A DNA stretch of 64,000 bases, from the NCBI RefSeq assembly GCF_029714405.1, contig NZ_CP121650.1, positions 7,011,001 through 7,075,000 on the forward strand, given 5' to 3'. This document shows, piece by piece, positions 25,865-34,339 of this stretch. Below the pieces are notes generated by a model, which saw nothing but the letters and a program-made list of their open reading frames with translations, had not been told where the DNA came from and ran no database searches. The DNA is from Bradyrhizobium sp. CB82 (GTDB lineage Bacteria > Pseudomonadota > Alphaproteobacteria > Rhizobiales > Xanthobacteraceae). The position numbers were made by a program, and so were the translations under genes. The number at the start of each line of letters is the position of its first letter. Within the stretch, counting starts at the first letter, position 1.

Positions 25865-26617
25865 CTATTCGGTTGCGGACTTGACGAGCGCGAGCGCCGG
25901 CAGCAGGTCCAGATTCGTCCGGTTGCGCAGCGCAAGCCGCAAATTGCGCACGGCGAGCCGCGCATGCTCACGCATGATGGCTTCGGCGCGCCCGCCTTCC
26001 CGGTTCTCGATCGCGTCGATCACGACGCGATGATGCTCCTGCCCGATGATCAGAATCTGCTGCGCCTCGGGCAGCGCCGATTGCGCCATCACGAAGCCGC
26101 TGGGCGAAGCGAACGGCAGCGCGGAAGCGCGGTCGATCTGCCGGATCAGGGGCGGGCTGCGCGACAATTCCGTAAGCAGCGCATGGAAGCGCGCATTGAG
26201 CGCGACATAGGACGAGAAAGCATCGACCGAGATCGGGATCTGGCGCAGGAGCTCGTCGATCGCCGCATGGCACTCCTTCAAGGGCTCGAGCTCGCGCGCG
26301 GAAACGCCGCGCTCGGCGGCGAAGCGTGCGGCGAGTCCCTCCAGCGTGCCGCGCAGCTCGATGGAATCGAGGATGTCGCGCTCGGAGAAGGCCTTCACCA
26401 TGAAGCCGCCGGAGGGGATCGCCTCCAGCAGGCCCTCTTCCTCCAGCCGCACCAGCGCCATGCGCACCGGCGTGCGCGAGGCGCCGGTGGTCTCGACCGC
26501 CTGGAGCTCGGAGATGCGCTCGCCGGGACGCAAGGCCCCGGACAGGATCTGGTCGCGCAGCGCGAGCTGCGCCTTCACGGTCTGCGAGACGGAGCGATCG
26601 ACCTCGCGCTCGGCCAT
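25865..26617 (-). CDS. GntR-family (FCD) transcriptional regulator
   Basis: The 250-residue product has an N-terminal winged helix (about 10-80: LRDQILSGALRPGERISELQ and ASRTPVRMALVRLEEEGLLE) and an all-helical FCD ligand domain (about 95-225; the metal/ligand residues appear as LNARFHALL, then HHRVVIDAIENREG and REHARLA). It sits between vanA and vanB in the same operon (3 bp after vanA, 7 bp before vanB), so it is most likely the local VanR-type repressor, released by an aromatic acid. Two TGTATACA palindromes in the leader are suitable operators. GGAG precedes the ATG. Confidence 0.88.
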   Translation of the reverse strand: MAEREVDRSVSQTVKAQLALRDQILSGALRPGERISELQAVETTGASRTPVRMALVRLEEEGLLEAIPSGGFMVKAFSERDILDSIELRGTLEGLAARFAAERGVSARELEPLKECHAAIDELLRQIPISVDAFSSYVALNARFHALLTELSRSPPLIRQIDRASALPFASPSGFVMAQSALPEAQQILIIGQEHHRVVIDAIENREGGRAEAIMREHARLAVRNLRLALRNRTNLDLLPALALVKSATE

Positions 26618-26620
26618 GAC

Positions 26621-27670
26621 CTACTCCGCGGCCTGGAGATGTTGCGGCTGGGTCTCCTTCGCGACCATCTTGTCGATCAGCCGCCGCGACCGCATCGCCC
26701 CGGCATCGATGTTGAGGTTGTAGAAGACGCGATCGGGGTTCTCGTCCATCGCGCGCTGCTGCGCTTCGAGGATCACCTCGTCCTCGCGGAAGATACCGGA
26801 GACGCCCTCGCGGATCTCGGTCGTGATGCGCTGGTCGCCAAGGCGATAATTGCGCGCGAAGGCCCAGAAGTAGTGGCAGGTCTTCTCGGTCTCGGGCGTG
26901 ATGGTGTTGAGCACGAAGCCGTTGACGCCCTGCGAGCGGTCGCCTTCCGGCGCGCCGGTGCCGGCCGGCGCCACGCCGACGTCGATGGCGACGGTGCACG
27001 GGGCTTCAAAGCGGATGATCTGCCAGCGGTCGACGAGGCCGGGCTTGCCGAGTTGCTTGGCCCAGAACGGCGGCGGCTCGATATCCCGCATCCAGCGCGT
27101 CACCGTAACGGTCTTCTCGCCATGGGTGACATCGAACGGCGCCTCGGCGACCGCCTCGTTGCCGATCGAGGAGCCATGCACGAAGGTCTCGTGCGTGAGA
27201 TCCATGAGATTGTCGACCACCAGGCGATAGTCACACTTCACGTGAATGGTCTTGCCGTCGCCGGCCCAGGCCGGATCGTCGTTCCAGTGCATGTCCGGCA
27301 CCAGCGCGGGATCGGCCAGCGCGGGATCGCCCATCCACAGCCAGATGAAGCGGTGGCGCTCGACGGCGGGATAGGCACGGACGCAGGCTGACGGGTTGAT
27401 GGTCTCCTGCGAGGGCATGAAGGTGCAGCGGCCCTGCGGATTGAATTTCAGGCCGTGATAGCCGCAGACGACGGTGTCGCCTTCCAGCCGGCCCTTGGAG
27501 AGCGGCACCAGGCGGTGCCAGCAGGCGTCTTCCAGCGCCGTCACGCCGCCATCGGCTTTCCGGTACATCACCACATGCTTGCCGCAGATCGTCCGCGGCA
27601 GCAGCGCCTGCTTGACCTCGGCGTCCCAGGCGGCAGCGTACCAGGCATTCATGGGGAAGGGTTTTGTCAC
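26621..27670 (-). CDS. vanA: Rieske oxygenase subunit, vanillate O-demethylase VanA-like
   Basis: The 349-residue product starts at GTG 27670 (GGGAG 6 bases before; MTKPFPMNAWYAAAW); a TTG further up is not needed. The Rieske cluster ligands are Cys50-x-His52 and Cys69-x2-His72 (ACWHRLVPLS, VCGYHGLKF), and the mononuclear iron site is visible as DNLMDLTHETFVHGSS with two His. Length and C-terminus (LNIDAGAMRSRRLIDK) match the vanillate demethylase branch, which removes a methyl group from methoxylated aromatic acids from lignin as formaldehyde. Other demethylases of the branch (dicamba, toluenesulfonate) cannot be excluded. It is first of three co-oriented genes: vanA, gntR, vanB. Confidence 0.8.
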   Translation of the reverse strand: MTKPFPMNAWYAAAWDAEVKQALLPRTICGKHVVMYRKADGGVTALEDACWHRLVPLSKGRLEGDTVVCGYHGLKFNPQGRCTFMPSQETINPSACVRAYPAVERHRFIWLWMGDPALADPALVPDMHWNDDPAWAGDGKTIHVKCDYRLVVDNLMDLTHETFVHGSSIGNEAVAEAPFDVTHGEKTVTVTRWMRDIEPPPFWAKQLGKPGLVDRWQIIRFEAPCTVAIDVGVAPAGTGAPEGDRSQGVNGFVLNTITPETEKTCHYFWAFARNYRLGDQRITTEIREGVSGIFREDEVILEAQQRAMDENPDRVFYNLNIDAGAMRSRRLIDKMVAKETQPQHLQAAE

Positions 27671-27704
27671 AGGTCTCTCTCCCAAGGCTTGTATGAATAC
27701 GTTC

Positions 27705-27774
27705 TGTATACATTATCAGGCGTGAGCGGGAAAATATAAGTAACAAAATACCTCTTATCTAAGAATTGTATACA
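27705..27774. promoter_or_regulatory. Two TGTATACA palindromes in the vanA leader (probable GntR operators)
   Basis: TGTATACA at 27705-27712 and again at 27767-27774, centre to centre 62 bp apart, in AT-rich sequence 35-104 bp upstream of the vanA start. The spacing is about six helix turns, fitting DNA looping or two dimers. Perfect TGTATAC-type palindromes are known targets of FCD/VanR-like GntR regulators, and such a gene is the second of this operon. Confidence 0.6.
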
Positions 27775-27830
27775 CTAGACGTCGAGCTTGGCAGTTGTCG
27801 TAAATCCGTCCAGCCTTTCCCAGCATCGCC

Positions 27831-27860
27831 AAAAAAAAGCGATGTCCTGGAAGGCAGGAC
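27831..27860 (-). terminator. Probable terminator downstream of pgm
   Basis: Read on the minus strand GTCCTG-CCTTC-CAGGAC (27860-27844) is followed by ATCGC and then eight T (27838-27831). The stem is short (6 bp) but the T run is strong. It lies about 115 bp after the pgm stop and before the van promoter region. Confidence 0.5.
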
Positions 27861-27975
27861 CGCCCCTCCTTTGCATGGGGTTGTTTTTCGATTTTTGCAG
27901 AAGCGCGCCGGAGCGCACCTCCCGCCTGGAGAGAGGCGCACTTCTGTCGCCGATGATACGAAGCTGCTCGCCGAG

Positions 27976-29622
27976 CTAGGCCCCAAACGCCTTCGTCAAT
28001 CCCGCTTGGGCCTCCTGCTGGATGCGGTGCAGGTGATCGGTGCTGCGGAAGCTCTCGGCGTAGATCTTGTATACATCCTCGGTGCCGGAGGGCCGTGCGG
28101 CGAACCAGCCGAAATCGGTTTCGACCTTGATGCCGCCGAAGGGCTGGCCGTTGCCGGGGGCCTTGCTGAGGGTGGCGCGGACGGGGTCGCCGGCGAGGTC
28201 CTTCAGCCCGAGCTGCTCGGGGGTCACCGACTTCAGCACGCTCTTCTGGGCCGCGGTCGCCGCGACGTCGATCCGCTCATAATGGGGCACGCCGAGCTCG
28301 GCGGTGAGGTCGGCAAAGAGCTGGCTCGGGTCGCGGCCGGTCTTCGCCAGGATTTCGGCCCCGAGCAGGCCGAGGATGATGCCGTCCTTGTCGGTGGTCC
28401 ACACCGTACCGTCGCGCTTGAGGAACGAGGCCCCTGCGCTCTCCTCACCTCCGAAGCCGAACGAGCCGGTGACGAGGCCATCGACGAACCATTTGAAGCC
28501 GACCGGCGTCTCGACCAGCTTGCGGCCAAGCTTCTTGGCGACACGATCGATGACCGAGCTCGAGACCACGGTCTTGCCGATCGCAGCGTCCCCGCCCCAG
28601 TGCGGCCGGTTCGCGAACAGGTAGGCGATCGCGGTCGCAAGATAATGGTTGGGGTTCATCAATCCGCCGGTCGGCGTCACGATGCCGTGGCGGTCCGCAT
28701 CGGTGTCGTTGGCAAAGGCGACGTCAAAGCGGTCCTTCATCCGGATCAGGCTCGCCATGGCGTAGGGCGAGGAGCAGTCCATCCTGATCTTGCCGTCCCA
28801 ATCTACCGTCATGAAGCGGAAGGTCGGGTCGATCGCCTCGTTCACGACCGTCGCCGTCAGGCCGTAGCGCTCGATGATCGGGTGCCAATAATGCACGGCC
28901 GCGCCGCCGAGCGGATCTATGCCGATGTTGACGCCGGCTGATCTGACGAGCTCGAGATCGACGACATTGCCGAGATCGGCGACGTAAGGCGTGACGAAAT
29001 CGAACGCGTGGACGGACGAGGATTTGCGTGCCTTCGCGTAGTCCATGCGCGCAACGCCCTTGAGGCCATCGGCGAGCAAGGCATTGGCGCGCTTCTCGAC
29101 TACGCCAGTGACGTCTGTGTCAGCGGGACCGCCATGCGGCGGATTGTATTTGTAGCCGCCGTCCTCCGGCGGATTATGCGACGGCGTGATGACGACGCCG
29201 TCGGCAAGACCGCTCGTCCGCCCCTTGTTATAGGACAGGATCGCATGCGAGACCGCCGGGGTCGGCGTGTAGCCTCCAGCCCGATCGACCATGATGTCAA
29301 CGCCGTTGGCGGCGAACACTTCGACGGCGCTGACGAGCGCAGGCTCGGCGAGTGCGTGGGTGTCGATGCCGATGAACAGCGGACCGGTCAGCCCCTTCTC
29401 GCGCCGGTAGTCGCAGATCGCCTGCGTCGTCGCGAGGATATGACCCTCGTTGAACGAATTCTTCAGTGAGGTGCCGCGGTGCCCCGACGTTCCGAATGCC
29501 ACCCGCTGCGCCGGGTCGGCCGGATCAGGCCTGTTGGCGAAATAGGCCGTGACAAGCCTTGGAACATTGGCAAGCGCGCTCGGCGCAACCGGCTTACCCG
29601 CCGCGGGATCGACTTCTGCCAC
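27976..29622 (-). CDS. pgm: Phosphoglucomutase (alpha-D-glucose phosphate-specific)
   Basis: The 548-residue product starts at GTG 29622 with GAGGAG 5-6 bases before. It has [11 protein letters not shown] near the N-terminus, the phospho-serine loop [16 protein letters not shown], the metal loop [20 protein letters not shown] and the C-terminal [13 protein letters not shown] phosphate-binding motif. It interconverts glucose-6-phosphate and glucose-1-phosphate, feeding glycogen and the nucleotide sugars used for exopolysaccharide. The gene stands alone; a minus-strand terminator lies about 115 bp downstream. Confidence 0.95.
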   Translation of the reverse strand: MAEVDPAAGKPVAPSALANVPRLVTAYFANRPDPADPAQRVAFGTSGHRGTSLKNSFNEGHILATTQAICDYRREKGLTGPLFIGIDTHALAEPALVSAVEVFAANGVDIMVDRAGGYTPTPAVSHAILSYNKGRTSGLADGVVITPSHNPPEDGGYKYNPPHGGPADTDVTGVVEKRANALLADGLKGVARMDYAKARKSSSVHAFDFVTPYVADLGNVVDLELVRSAGVNIGIDPLGGAAVHYWHPIIERYGLTATVVNEAIDPTFRFMTVDWDGKIRMDCSSPYAMASLIRMKDRFDVAFANDTDADRHGIVTPTGGLMNPNHYLATAIAYLFANRPHWGGDAAIGKTVVSSSVIDRVAKKLGRKLVETPVGFKWFVDGLVTGSFGFGGEESAGASFLKRDGTVWTTDKDGIILGLLGAEILAKTGRDPSQLFADLTAELGVPHYERIDVAATAAQKSVLKSVTPEQLGLKDLAGDPVRATLSKAPGNGQPFGGIKVETDFGWFAARPSGTEDVYKIYAESFRSTDHLHRIQQEAQAGLTKAFGA

Positions 29623-29915
29623 TGCAACTCCTCGCAATTTTCAAACGACTGCGTCACCATACCATCGGGCAAGCCATCGCCAAGCCGATTGCCGGACCGG
29701 CCAGAGCCACACACCAGCCGACGACCAACCGACAACGCCCATCCACCGCGGGACGATCCATCGCCAGGGGTCAATGGGCGATCTCGTACTTTGGTGCCGG
29801 ATGTCGATTGATGCAGGACAAAGACGCTGCCGCGCCGCATCGGCAGGCTGCTTCCTGTTGAAGTGCCGGGAGTTGCGGGAGTTTCCCGGCGGATCCCAAG
29901 GGGAGCAGATTCGAG

Positions 29916-30287
29916 ATGATTGGACGTCAGATTTTTGCCCTCATGCTGGCGAGCGTCGCGTCGTCAGCTCTCGCCGCGGAGGTCGATCCGACCGCCGGGA
30001 AGGTTGTTTTCGAACGAACCTGTGCAAACTGCCACGCGGTCGTGATCGGGGTGAACAAGGTTGGCCCAAGTCTTTGGAATGTCGTCGGCCGCAAGCCCGC
30101 AGCTGTCCCCGATTTCGCCTATTCGGAGGCGATGAAGGCCAACAAGGAGGCCTGGACACCGACCGCCCTGGACACCTACCTCGCTGACCCCCGTGGCGAT
30201 GTCCACGGCGTCAAGATGTTCTTCAAGGGGCTGCCGGACCCAGGCGATCGCGGCAACGTCATCGCCTATCTGGCGACGCTGAAGTGA
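29916..30287 (+). CDS. Soluble class I cytochrome c
   Basis: The 123-residue product has a signal peptide (1-20, SSALA before AEVD) and the haem motif CANCH (Cys36, Cys39, His40). The sixth ligand is probably Met101 in GVKMFFKGLPD, and VGPSLWNVVGRKPA is typical of mitochondrial-type c2 cytochromes. It should be a periplasmic electron carrier. A GGGGAG-rich segment precedes the ATG. The next gene (exported hydrolase) begins about 100 bp later in the same direction, which may be by chance. Confidence 0.92.
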   Translation: MIGRQIFALMLASVASSALAAEVDPTAGKVVFERTCANCHAVVIGVNKVGPSLWNVVGRKPAAVPDFAYSEAMKANKEAWTPTALDTYLADPRGDVHGVKMFFKGLPDPGDRGNVIAYLATLK

Positions 30288-30386
30288 GCGATTGAGACCG
30301 GCGGCTGGCAAATCCGGTGAACGCCGGTTCGCCGGATCGTGCGGCTCTGCTATGGTCTCGTGCGGTCACGGAGCATCATCCCGCCC

Positions 30387-31508
30387 ATGGACCTCGCGCG
30401 CCGGCTCGTGCCCGTGCTCTGTTTGCTCGCAATCGCAGGCGTAGCAGCTCACGCGAATGCTGCCAAGTTCTACACCGAGGATCTCCGCATCCCGATGGCG
30501 GCGGCAGGACCGCAGGGGCTCGAGGCCTTCCTGGTGCGGCCCGCCGCGTCCAAGCGCTATCCGCTTGCCCTGCTGAGCCATGGCACGCCGCGGCACTTCG
30601 ACGACCGGACGACCATGTCGGCGCACAAATATTATGCCATTGCGCTGGAATTCGCCCGGCGCGGATTTGCCGCGCTGATCGTGCTACGGCGCGGCTATGG
30701 CACCTCGCCGGGCGACCGGGTCGACAGCCTCGGCCCCTGCGCCCGTGCCGCCTATCTGCCGGCCACCGCCGTTGCGGTCGCCGACCTGCGCGCGGCGATC
30801 GATGCGATGGCGCGACGGAACGACGTCACGACAGCCGGCATGATCGCCGTCGGCCATTCCGCGGGCGGCCTTGCCACCGTGGCACTGACTGCGCAGGCCC
30901 CGCCCGGGCTCGTCGCCGCGATCAACTTTGCCGGCGGCCGCGGCTCCTCCAGCGACAATTTCGTCTGCAATCCGGATGACCTCGTGCAGGCCTTCGCGAC
31001 CTTCGGCAAGACTTCGCGCGTGCCGATGCTGTGGGTCTATGCCGCAAACGACCAGTTCTTCGCACCTGCGATGGCGCATCGATTCTATGAGGCGTTTCGC
31101 AGCAGTGGCGGCAATGCCAATTTCATTGATGCGCCCGCCTTTGGCGATGACGGCCACTATCTCTATTCAACCGTGACGCGCCCGCTCTGGACGCCGCCGG
31201 TCGACGCATTTTTGCGCGAGCGCGGGCTGGGCAGCCGCGAGACGGTGAGCCTGCCGGATCCGCTGCCGGTGCCAGGGCAGCTCTCAGGCTCGGGCAAGGA
31301 CGAGTTTTCGCGCTATCTCGCCAGCTTCAATCCGCACAAGGCGTTCGCGGTCGCGTCCAAAGGCGCCTTCGGCTGGCGTTCCGGCCGCGCCACGACCGAC
31401 GCCGCGCAGCGCGACGCGCTCGCGGCCTGCGGCAAATGGGCGGCCGATTGCAGTCTCTATGCCGTCGACGACAACCTCGCCGGCGGCCAGGCCGCATCCG
31501 CGCGCTGA
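30387..31508 (+). CDS. Exported alpha/beta hydrolase with Cys-containing C-terminal extension
   Basis: The 373-residue product has a signal peptide (about 1-26, HANAA before KFYT). The hydrolase core shows the oxyanion segment SHGTPRH, the nucleophile elbow GHSAGG (Ser158), YAANDQFFAP with the acid residue and GDDGHYLY with the His, so a full Ser-Asp-His triad can be drawn (dienelactone-hydrolase-like). After residue 300 there is a separate segment: NPHKAFAVASKGAFGWRSG, AALAACG and CSLYAVDD, similar to small Cys-paired DUF4189-like units seen in rhizobial secreted proteins. Substrate unknown. It is convergent with the next gene (4 bp between stops). Confidence 0.8.
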   Translation: MDLARRLVPVLCLLAIAGVAAHANAAKFYTEDLRIPMAAAGPQGLEAFLVRPAASKRYPLALLSHGTPRHFDDRTTMSAHKYYAIALEFARRGFAALIVLRRGYGTSPGDRVDSLGPCARAAYLPATAVAVADLRAAIDAMARRNDVTTAGMIAVGHSAGGLATVALTAQAPPGLVAAINFAGGRGSSSDNFVCNPDDLVQAFATFGKTSRVPMLWVYAANDQFFAPAMAHRFYEAFRSSGGNANFIDAPAFGDDGHYLYSTVTRPLWTPPVDAFLRERGLGSRETVSLPDPLPVPGQLSGSGKDEFSRYLASFNPHKAFAVASKGAFGWRSGRATTDAAQRDALAACGKWAADCSLYAVDDNLAGGQAASAR

Positions 31509-31512
31509 CGCT

Positions 31513-32832
31513 TCAGCGTCCGCCGACGAGCACACCAAGCCGCGCCAGGAATTCGGCTGCCTGGGCGCAGAGCGTCGTGTTGGCCATGCCGTGGGTGACG
31601 GCGAGGCGAAGCAGATCAGCCATCTCGGCGGCCTCGCTCCTGCGGCTCGCCTGCATCAGCGCGACTTCGAGCAGGAAGGGGACAAGTGCGGCCTGCTCGT
31701 CCGCCGCCAAGTCCTCGAACAGCTGCTCCCAATGCGCGCCGGCCTTTGGAATGCGCGCGTAGAGATCTGCCGCGAGCGTGCTCGGATAGCACCGGCCGGC
31801 GATCGCGAACGGCGAGGTCATGCCGGCCTTGAGCGCAACCGCGCACAGCATGCCCATGACATAGGCCGTGTGATAGGACGTCGCGAGCGCGCATTTTGTC
31901 TTGTCGTGACCGCTCAGGCGCAGCAGCTGGCTCGCCGCCGACCGTCCCGCCGGCAGGAAACCGACCTTGTCCTCGAGCGAGGCCACGACGCGGAAGCCGA
32001 ACGCTGCGGCAGGGCTCCAGGCGGACGAGAGCAGCGGCCAAGCCATCAGCGCTTCGGCCGCAAGGTCATAGTCCTCGACCACCAGCGCGCGAGCGAGCAC
32101 GGCCGCCGATTCATCGAGGAACTCCTCCTTCGGGCGCGGCAGCCTGACCTGCCAGTTGCCGAAATCGGTGAAATACATCACCGCATGGGTGTGCGCATAG
32201 GCATCCTCGCGCGTGCCGTTGAGCAGATCGATCGCGTTGCCGAGCGCGGTCTTGCGCGCGACTTGCGCGAAGTCGGGTCCGGGCGGATCGTCGAGCCAAA
32301 GCGCCAGCAGCCAGCCGATCTCGAGCTCGCGATAGGGCACCACCTCATGGCCCGGCCGCGCCGACGCCGACCAGCTTTGCGCGAGCAGCGTGTCGAAGGC
32401 GTCGTCGGGATGACCGAACGTGCTCAGGATGATGTGCGGGGTCGCGAGCTGGAGGCAGACCGACGGATAGCGCGCGACATCCCAGCGCATCTGCTGAGAG
32501 CGCGCGCAGGGCAGGAGTTCGCCAAGCAGCGCGTCGATCGCGTGGCGAATGCCGGCATCTGAGGCATGCCGGCCTGCGATGTGAAGCAGCATGGCCGTTT
32601 CCGCGAGCGGCTTCTCTGCGGCGAAGTTGCCCTCCGGCAGATCCGAGCCGTCAAACCCGTGCTCGCCGAGGAACTGAACCGTGCGCGCGGCAATCCGCAT
32701 CGCTAGACGCAGACGTCGCCGCAGGTCTTGGCGAAAGTCCTCACGAAAGTCCTGGCGAAAGTCCGGATCCGGCGTGAGCCCGCCGTCGCGTTTGTGATCT
32801 AGCGCGACCTTGCCTTGCTGTGGATGCTGCAT
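31513..32832 (-). CDS. Unrecognised 439-residue protein paired with an 83-residue protein
   Basis: The start is ATG 32832 with GGGAGG 4 bases before it; the GTG at 32871 is less likely. No signal peptide or long membrane helix is visible. The N-terminus contains a short Asp-Phe-Arg-Gln/Glu repeat (about residues 24-38) coded by 12-base DNA repeats. The rest looks like a helical repeat protein, with a conspicuous AHTHAVMYFTDFGNW motif at 213-227 and TSYHTAYVMGMLCAVALKAG later; the His residues in both segments could bind metal. The pattern resembles uncharacterised bacterial proteins with a THxxxYxTDFG motif, but I cannot name the family. It lies 75 bp below the 83-residue gene and 500 bp below a response regulator on the same strand. 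Confidence 0.7.
   Translation of the reverse strand: MQHPQQGKVALDHKRDGGLTPDPDFRQDFREDFRQDLRRRLRLAMRIAARTVQFLGEHGFDGSDLPEGNFAAEKPLAETAMLLHIAGRHASDAGIRHAIDALLGELLPCARSQQMRWDVARYPSVCLQLATPHIILSTFGHPDDAFDTLLAQSWSASARPGHEVVPYRELEIGWLLALWLDDPPGPDFAQVARKTALGNAIDLLNGTREDAYAHTHAVMYFTDFGNWQVRLPRPKEEFLDESAAVLARALVVEDYDLAAEALMAWPLLSSAWSPAAAFGFRVVASLEDKVGFLPAGRSAASQLLRLSGHDKTKCALATSYHTAYVMGMLCAVALKAGMTSPFAIAGRCYPSTLAADLYARIPKAGAHWEQLFEDLAADEQAALVPFLLEVALMQASRRSEAAEMADLLRLAVTHGMANTTLCAQAAEFLARLGVLVGGR
32730..32765. repeat. Three 12-bp tandem repeats inside coding sequence
   Basis: GGCGAAAGTCCT, CACGAAAGTCCT and GGCGAAAGTCCG follow each other directly in the 5' part of the 439-residue protein gene and encode the Asp-Phe-Arg-Gln/Glu units. 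Being 12 bp long, gain or loss keeps the frame. Confidence 0.75.
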
Positions 32833-32907
32833 ACCGCCTCCCGATGGGTGGCCGCGGAGCTGTCGCGCCACGGCGGACCAAAGCCGCGCTAGGGGATCAG
32901 GCTCGCG

Positions 32908-33159
32908 TCAGCGGCCGGTGACTTCGTTGCGGAGGACGGCCGGATCGATCTCTTCGGTCACCTCCACCTGGGGCGGTATGCAATAGCGGATGACGCGGTG
33001 ACCGATGACGAAACCAAATTCGCCGTCGCGGCCGCTGGCAAGGCTCGCGCCGTTCTCGGCGACGAACTTTCCGAACGCGGCGAAGTCGAACGCTCGCGAT
33101 GCCAGGAATTTGCGGACGATATCTTCCTTGTCTGCAGCGTGGCTCAATGTTGCCTCCAT
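32908..33159 (-). CDS. Unrecognised 83-residue protein upstream of the 439-residue protein
   Basis: The product from ATG 33159 (GGAGG appears within the coding start region, minus strand) begins MEATLSHAADKEDIVRKFLA, continues FAAFGKFVAENGASLASGRD and ends in IPPQVEVTEEIDPAVLRNEV. It has one Cys, no signal peptide and a compact alpha/beta look. No family is recognised. The two-gene unit with the 439-residue protein (75 bp apart, same strand) and the overlapping dyads just upstream suggest co-regulation. A small substrate, a chaperone partner or a peptide precursor for the larger protein are all possible; none is shown. Confidence 0.65.
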   Translation of the reverse strand: MEATLSHAADKEDIVRKFLASRAFDFAAFGKFVAENGASLASGRDGEFGFVIGHRVIRYCIPPQVEVTEEIDPAVLRNEVTGR

Positions 33160-33234
33160 GGGCTGGTGTGGATCGATGCCGCGGCAAAGCCTGCCGCCAT
33201 CGACGCGGCAAACACTGGCCCGATCTGCCGCCCC

Positions 33235-33254
33235 GGTAGTGTGAACTACCACAC
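33235..33254. promoter_or_regulatory. Overlapping inverted repeats upstream of the 83-residue gene
   Basis: GGTAGT-GTGA-ACTACC (33235-33250) and, overlapping it, GTGTG-AACTAC-CACAC (33239-33254): two perfect dyads in 20 bp, about 76 bp upstream of the ATG at 33159. An operator or an RNA switch with alternative hairpins is possible. Confidence 0.45.
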
Positions 33255-33359
33255 ATTTCAAGAACTGTTGAGCACAACCGCAACGCGGGTTCCATCATCG
33301 TGTGCGGGCGCACGCGAGCGGTCAACGGACGGGCTAGTCTAGCAGGCGCCGCGTCTTGC

Positions 33360-34085
33360 CTAGAGTCGCTCGGTGATCGCGAGCTTGTAGCCGACGCCGG
33401 TGACGGTTGCGATCACGGGCGTTCCGCTGCCAATCAACTTGCGGCGCAGCCGCGCCACCAGCGCATCGACCGTGCGCACATCGACCTCGGTCTGGCGGTT
33501 GCTGACGACCTCGATGAGGTAGTCGCGGCTGAGCGGCCGGCCGTCAGCGCCGACGAGGGCGGCGAGCAGATCGAACTCGGCGCGGGTGAGCGGGACCGGC
33601 TTGCTGTCGCCGTCCATCAGCTCCCGGCGCATCAGATCGATGATCCAGTCGCCGAATGCGATCGAGTTGTGGCAGCGCGCCGCCTTGCGATCGATCGAGC
33701 GCCGCCGCAGCACGCTGCGCGCACGCGCAAGCAGGTCGCGCAGGTTGATAGGCTTGGTCACGTAATGATCGCCGGCGACCTCGAGCCCGAGGATGCGGTC
33801 GGCGTCGGTGTCGCGGCGCGTGACGAAGATGATGCCGGCATTGCTGAGCGCCTGGATTTCCTTGGCCAGTTCGAAGCCGTCACCGTCGGGCAGCTGGACG
33901 TCGAGGAAGACAAGATCGGTGCGGACGCGTAGCGCCTGGCGGCATTCCGCGCAGGAGCCGGCACCGACCACGTTGAAATTGTTCTTGCTGAAATAGCCAA
34001 CCAGCATGGCGCGGGTCACCGCCTCGTCCTCGACGACGACGATGCGATCCGGGCGATGCAAGTCCTGGGATACGGAGCCGGCCAT
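33360..34085 (-). CDS. OmpR-type winged-helix response regulator (orphan)
   Basis: The 241-residue product starts at ATG 34085 (GGAAAGG about 8 bases before). The receiver domain (about 12-125) has VVVEDEAVTR, the phospho-acceptor Asp62 in VFLDVQLPDGDG, TRRDTDAD and the conserved Lys in VTKPINL. The C-terminal winged helix (about 140-240) ends EVDVRTVDALVARLRRKL then ATVTGVGYKL, the usual recognition helix and wing; it resembles TorR-like regulators. No histidine kinase gene lies next to it. It may control the downstream 83/439-residue genes (200 bp away), whose upstream region has two dyads. Confidence 0.9.
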   Translation of the reverse strand: MAGSVSQDLHRPDRIVVVEDEAVTRAMLVGYFSKNNFNVVGAGSCAECRQALRVRTDLVFLDVQLPDGDGFELAKEIQALSNAGIIFVTRRDTDADRILGLEVAGDHYVTKPINLRDLLARARSVLRRRSIDRKAARCHNSIAFGDWIIDLMRRELMDGDSKPVPLTRAEFDLLAALVGADGRPLSRDYLIEVVSNRQTEVDVRTVDALVARLRRKLIGSGTPVIATVTGVGYKLAITERL

Positions 34086-34339
34086 GGCGTCAGCCTTTCC
34101 CTGCACGTTCGACGTCATCAAAACGGTGCAAGCAGGAGCCAGCCGTGCAGATGGGCTCGCAACGCAATGCGTCGCGATGTGAACCTTCATTCACAAAGCA
34201 TTTGAAAGCCCCAGCGAACATGGCGCGATAGTACGCGCCTCGGCGTGCGCAAACAATATCAGCGGTGAGAGAACACCGCACGGCGAATGCCTAGCGCAAG
34301 TGCGAAGCGAGCCGCGCGGCGGATCCGGCCTCTCTCGAA

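Noticed and set aside
25793..27391. 532-codon plus-strand frame
   Set aside because: Antisense of gntR and vanA, both with clear domains.
28068..28078. A third TGTATAC sequence inside pgm
   Set aside because: It lies in the coding part of a conserved gene near its 3' end, far from any promoter; chance or weak decoy at best.
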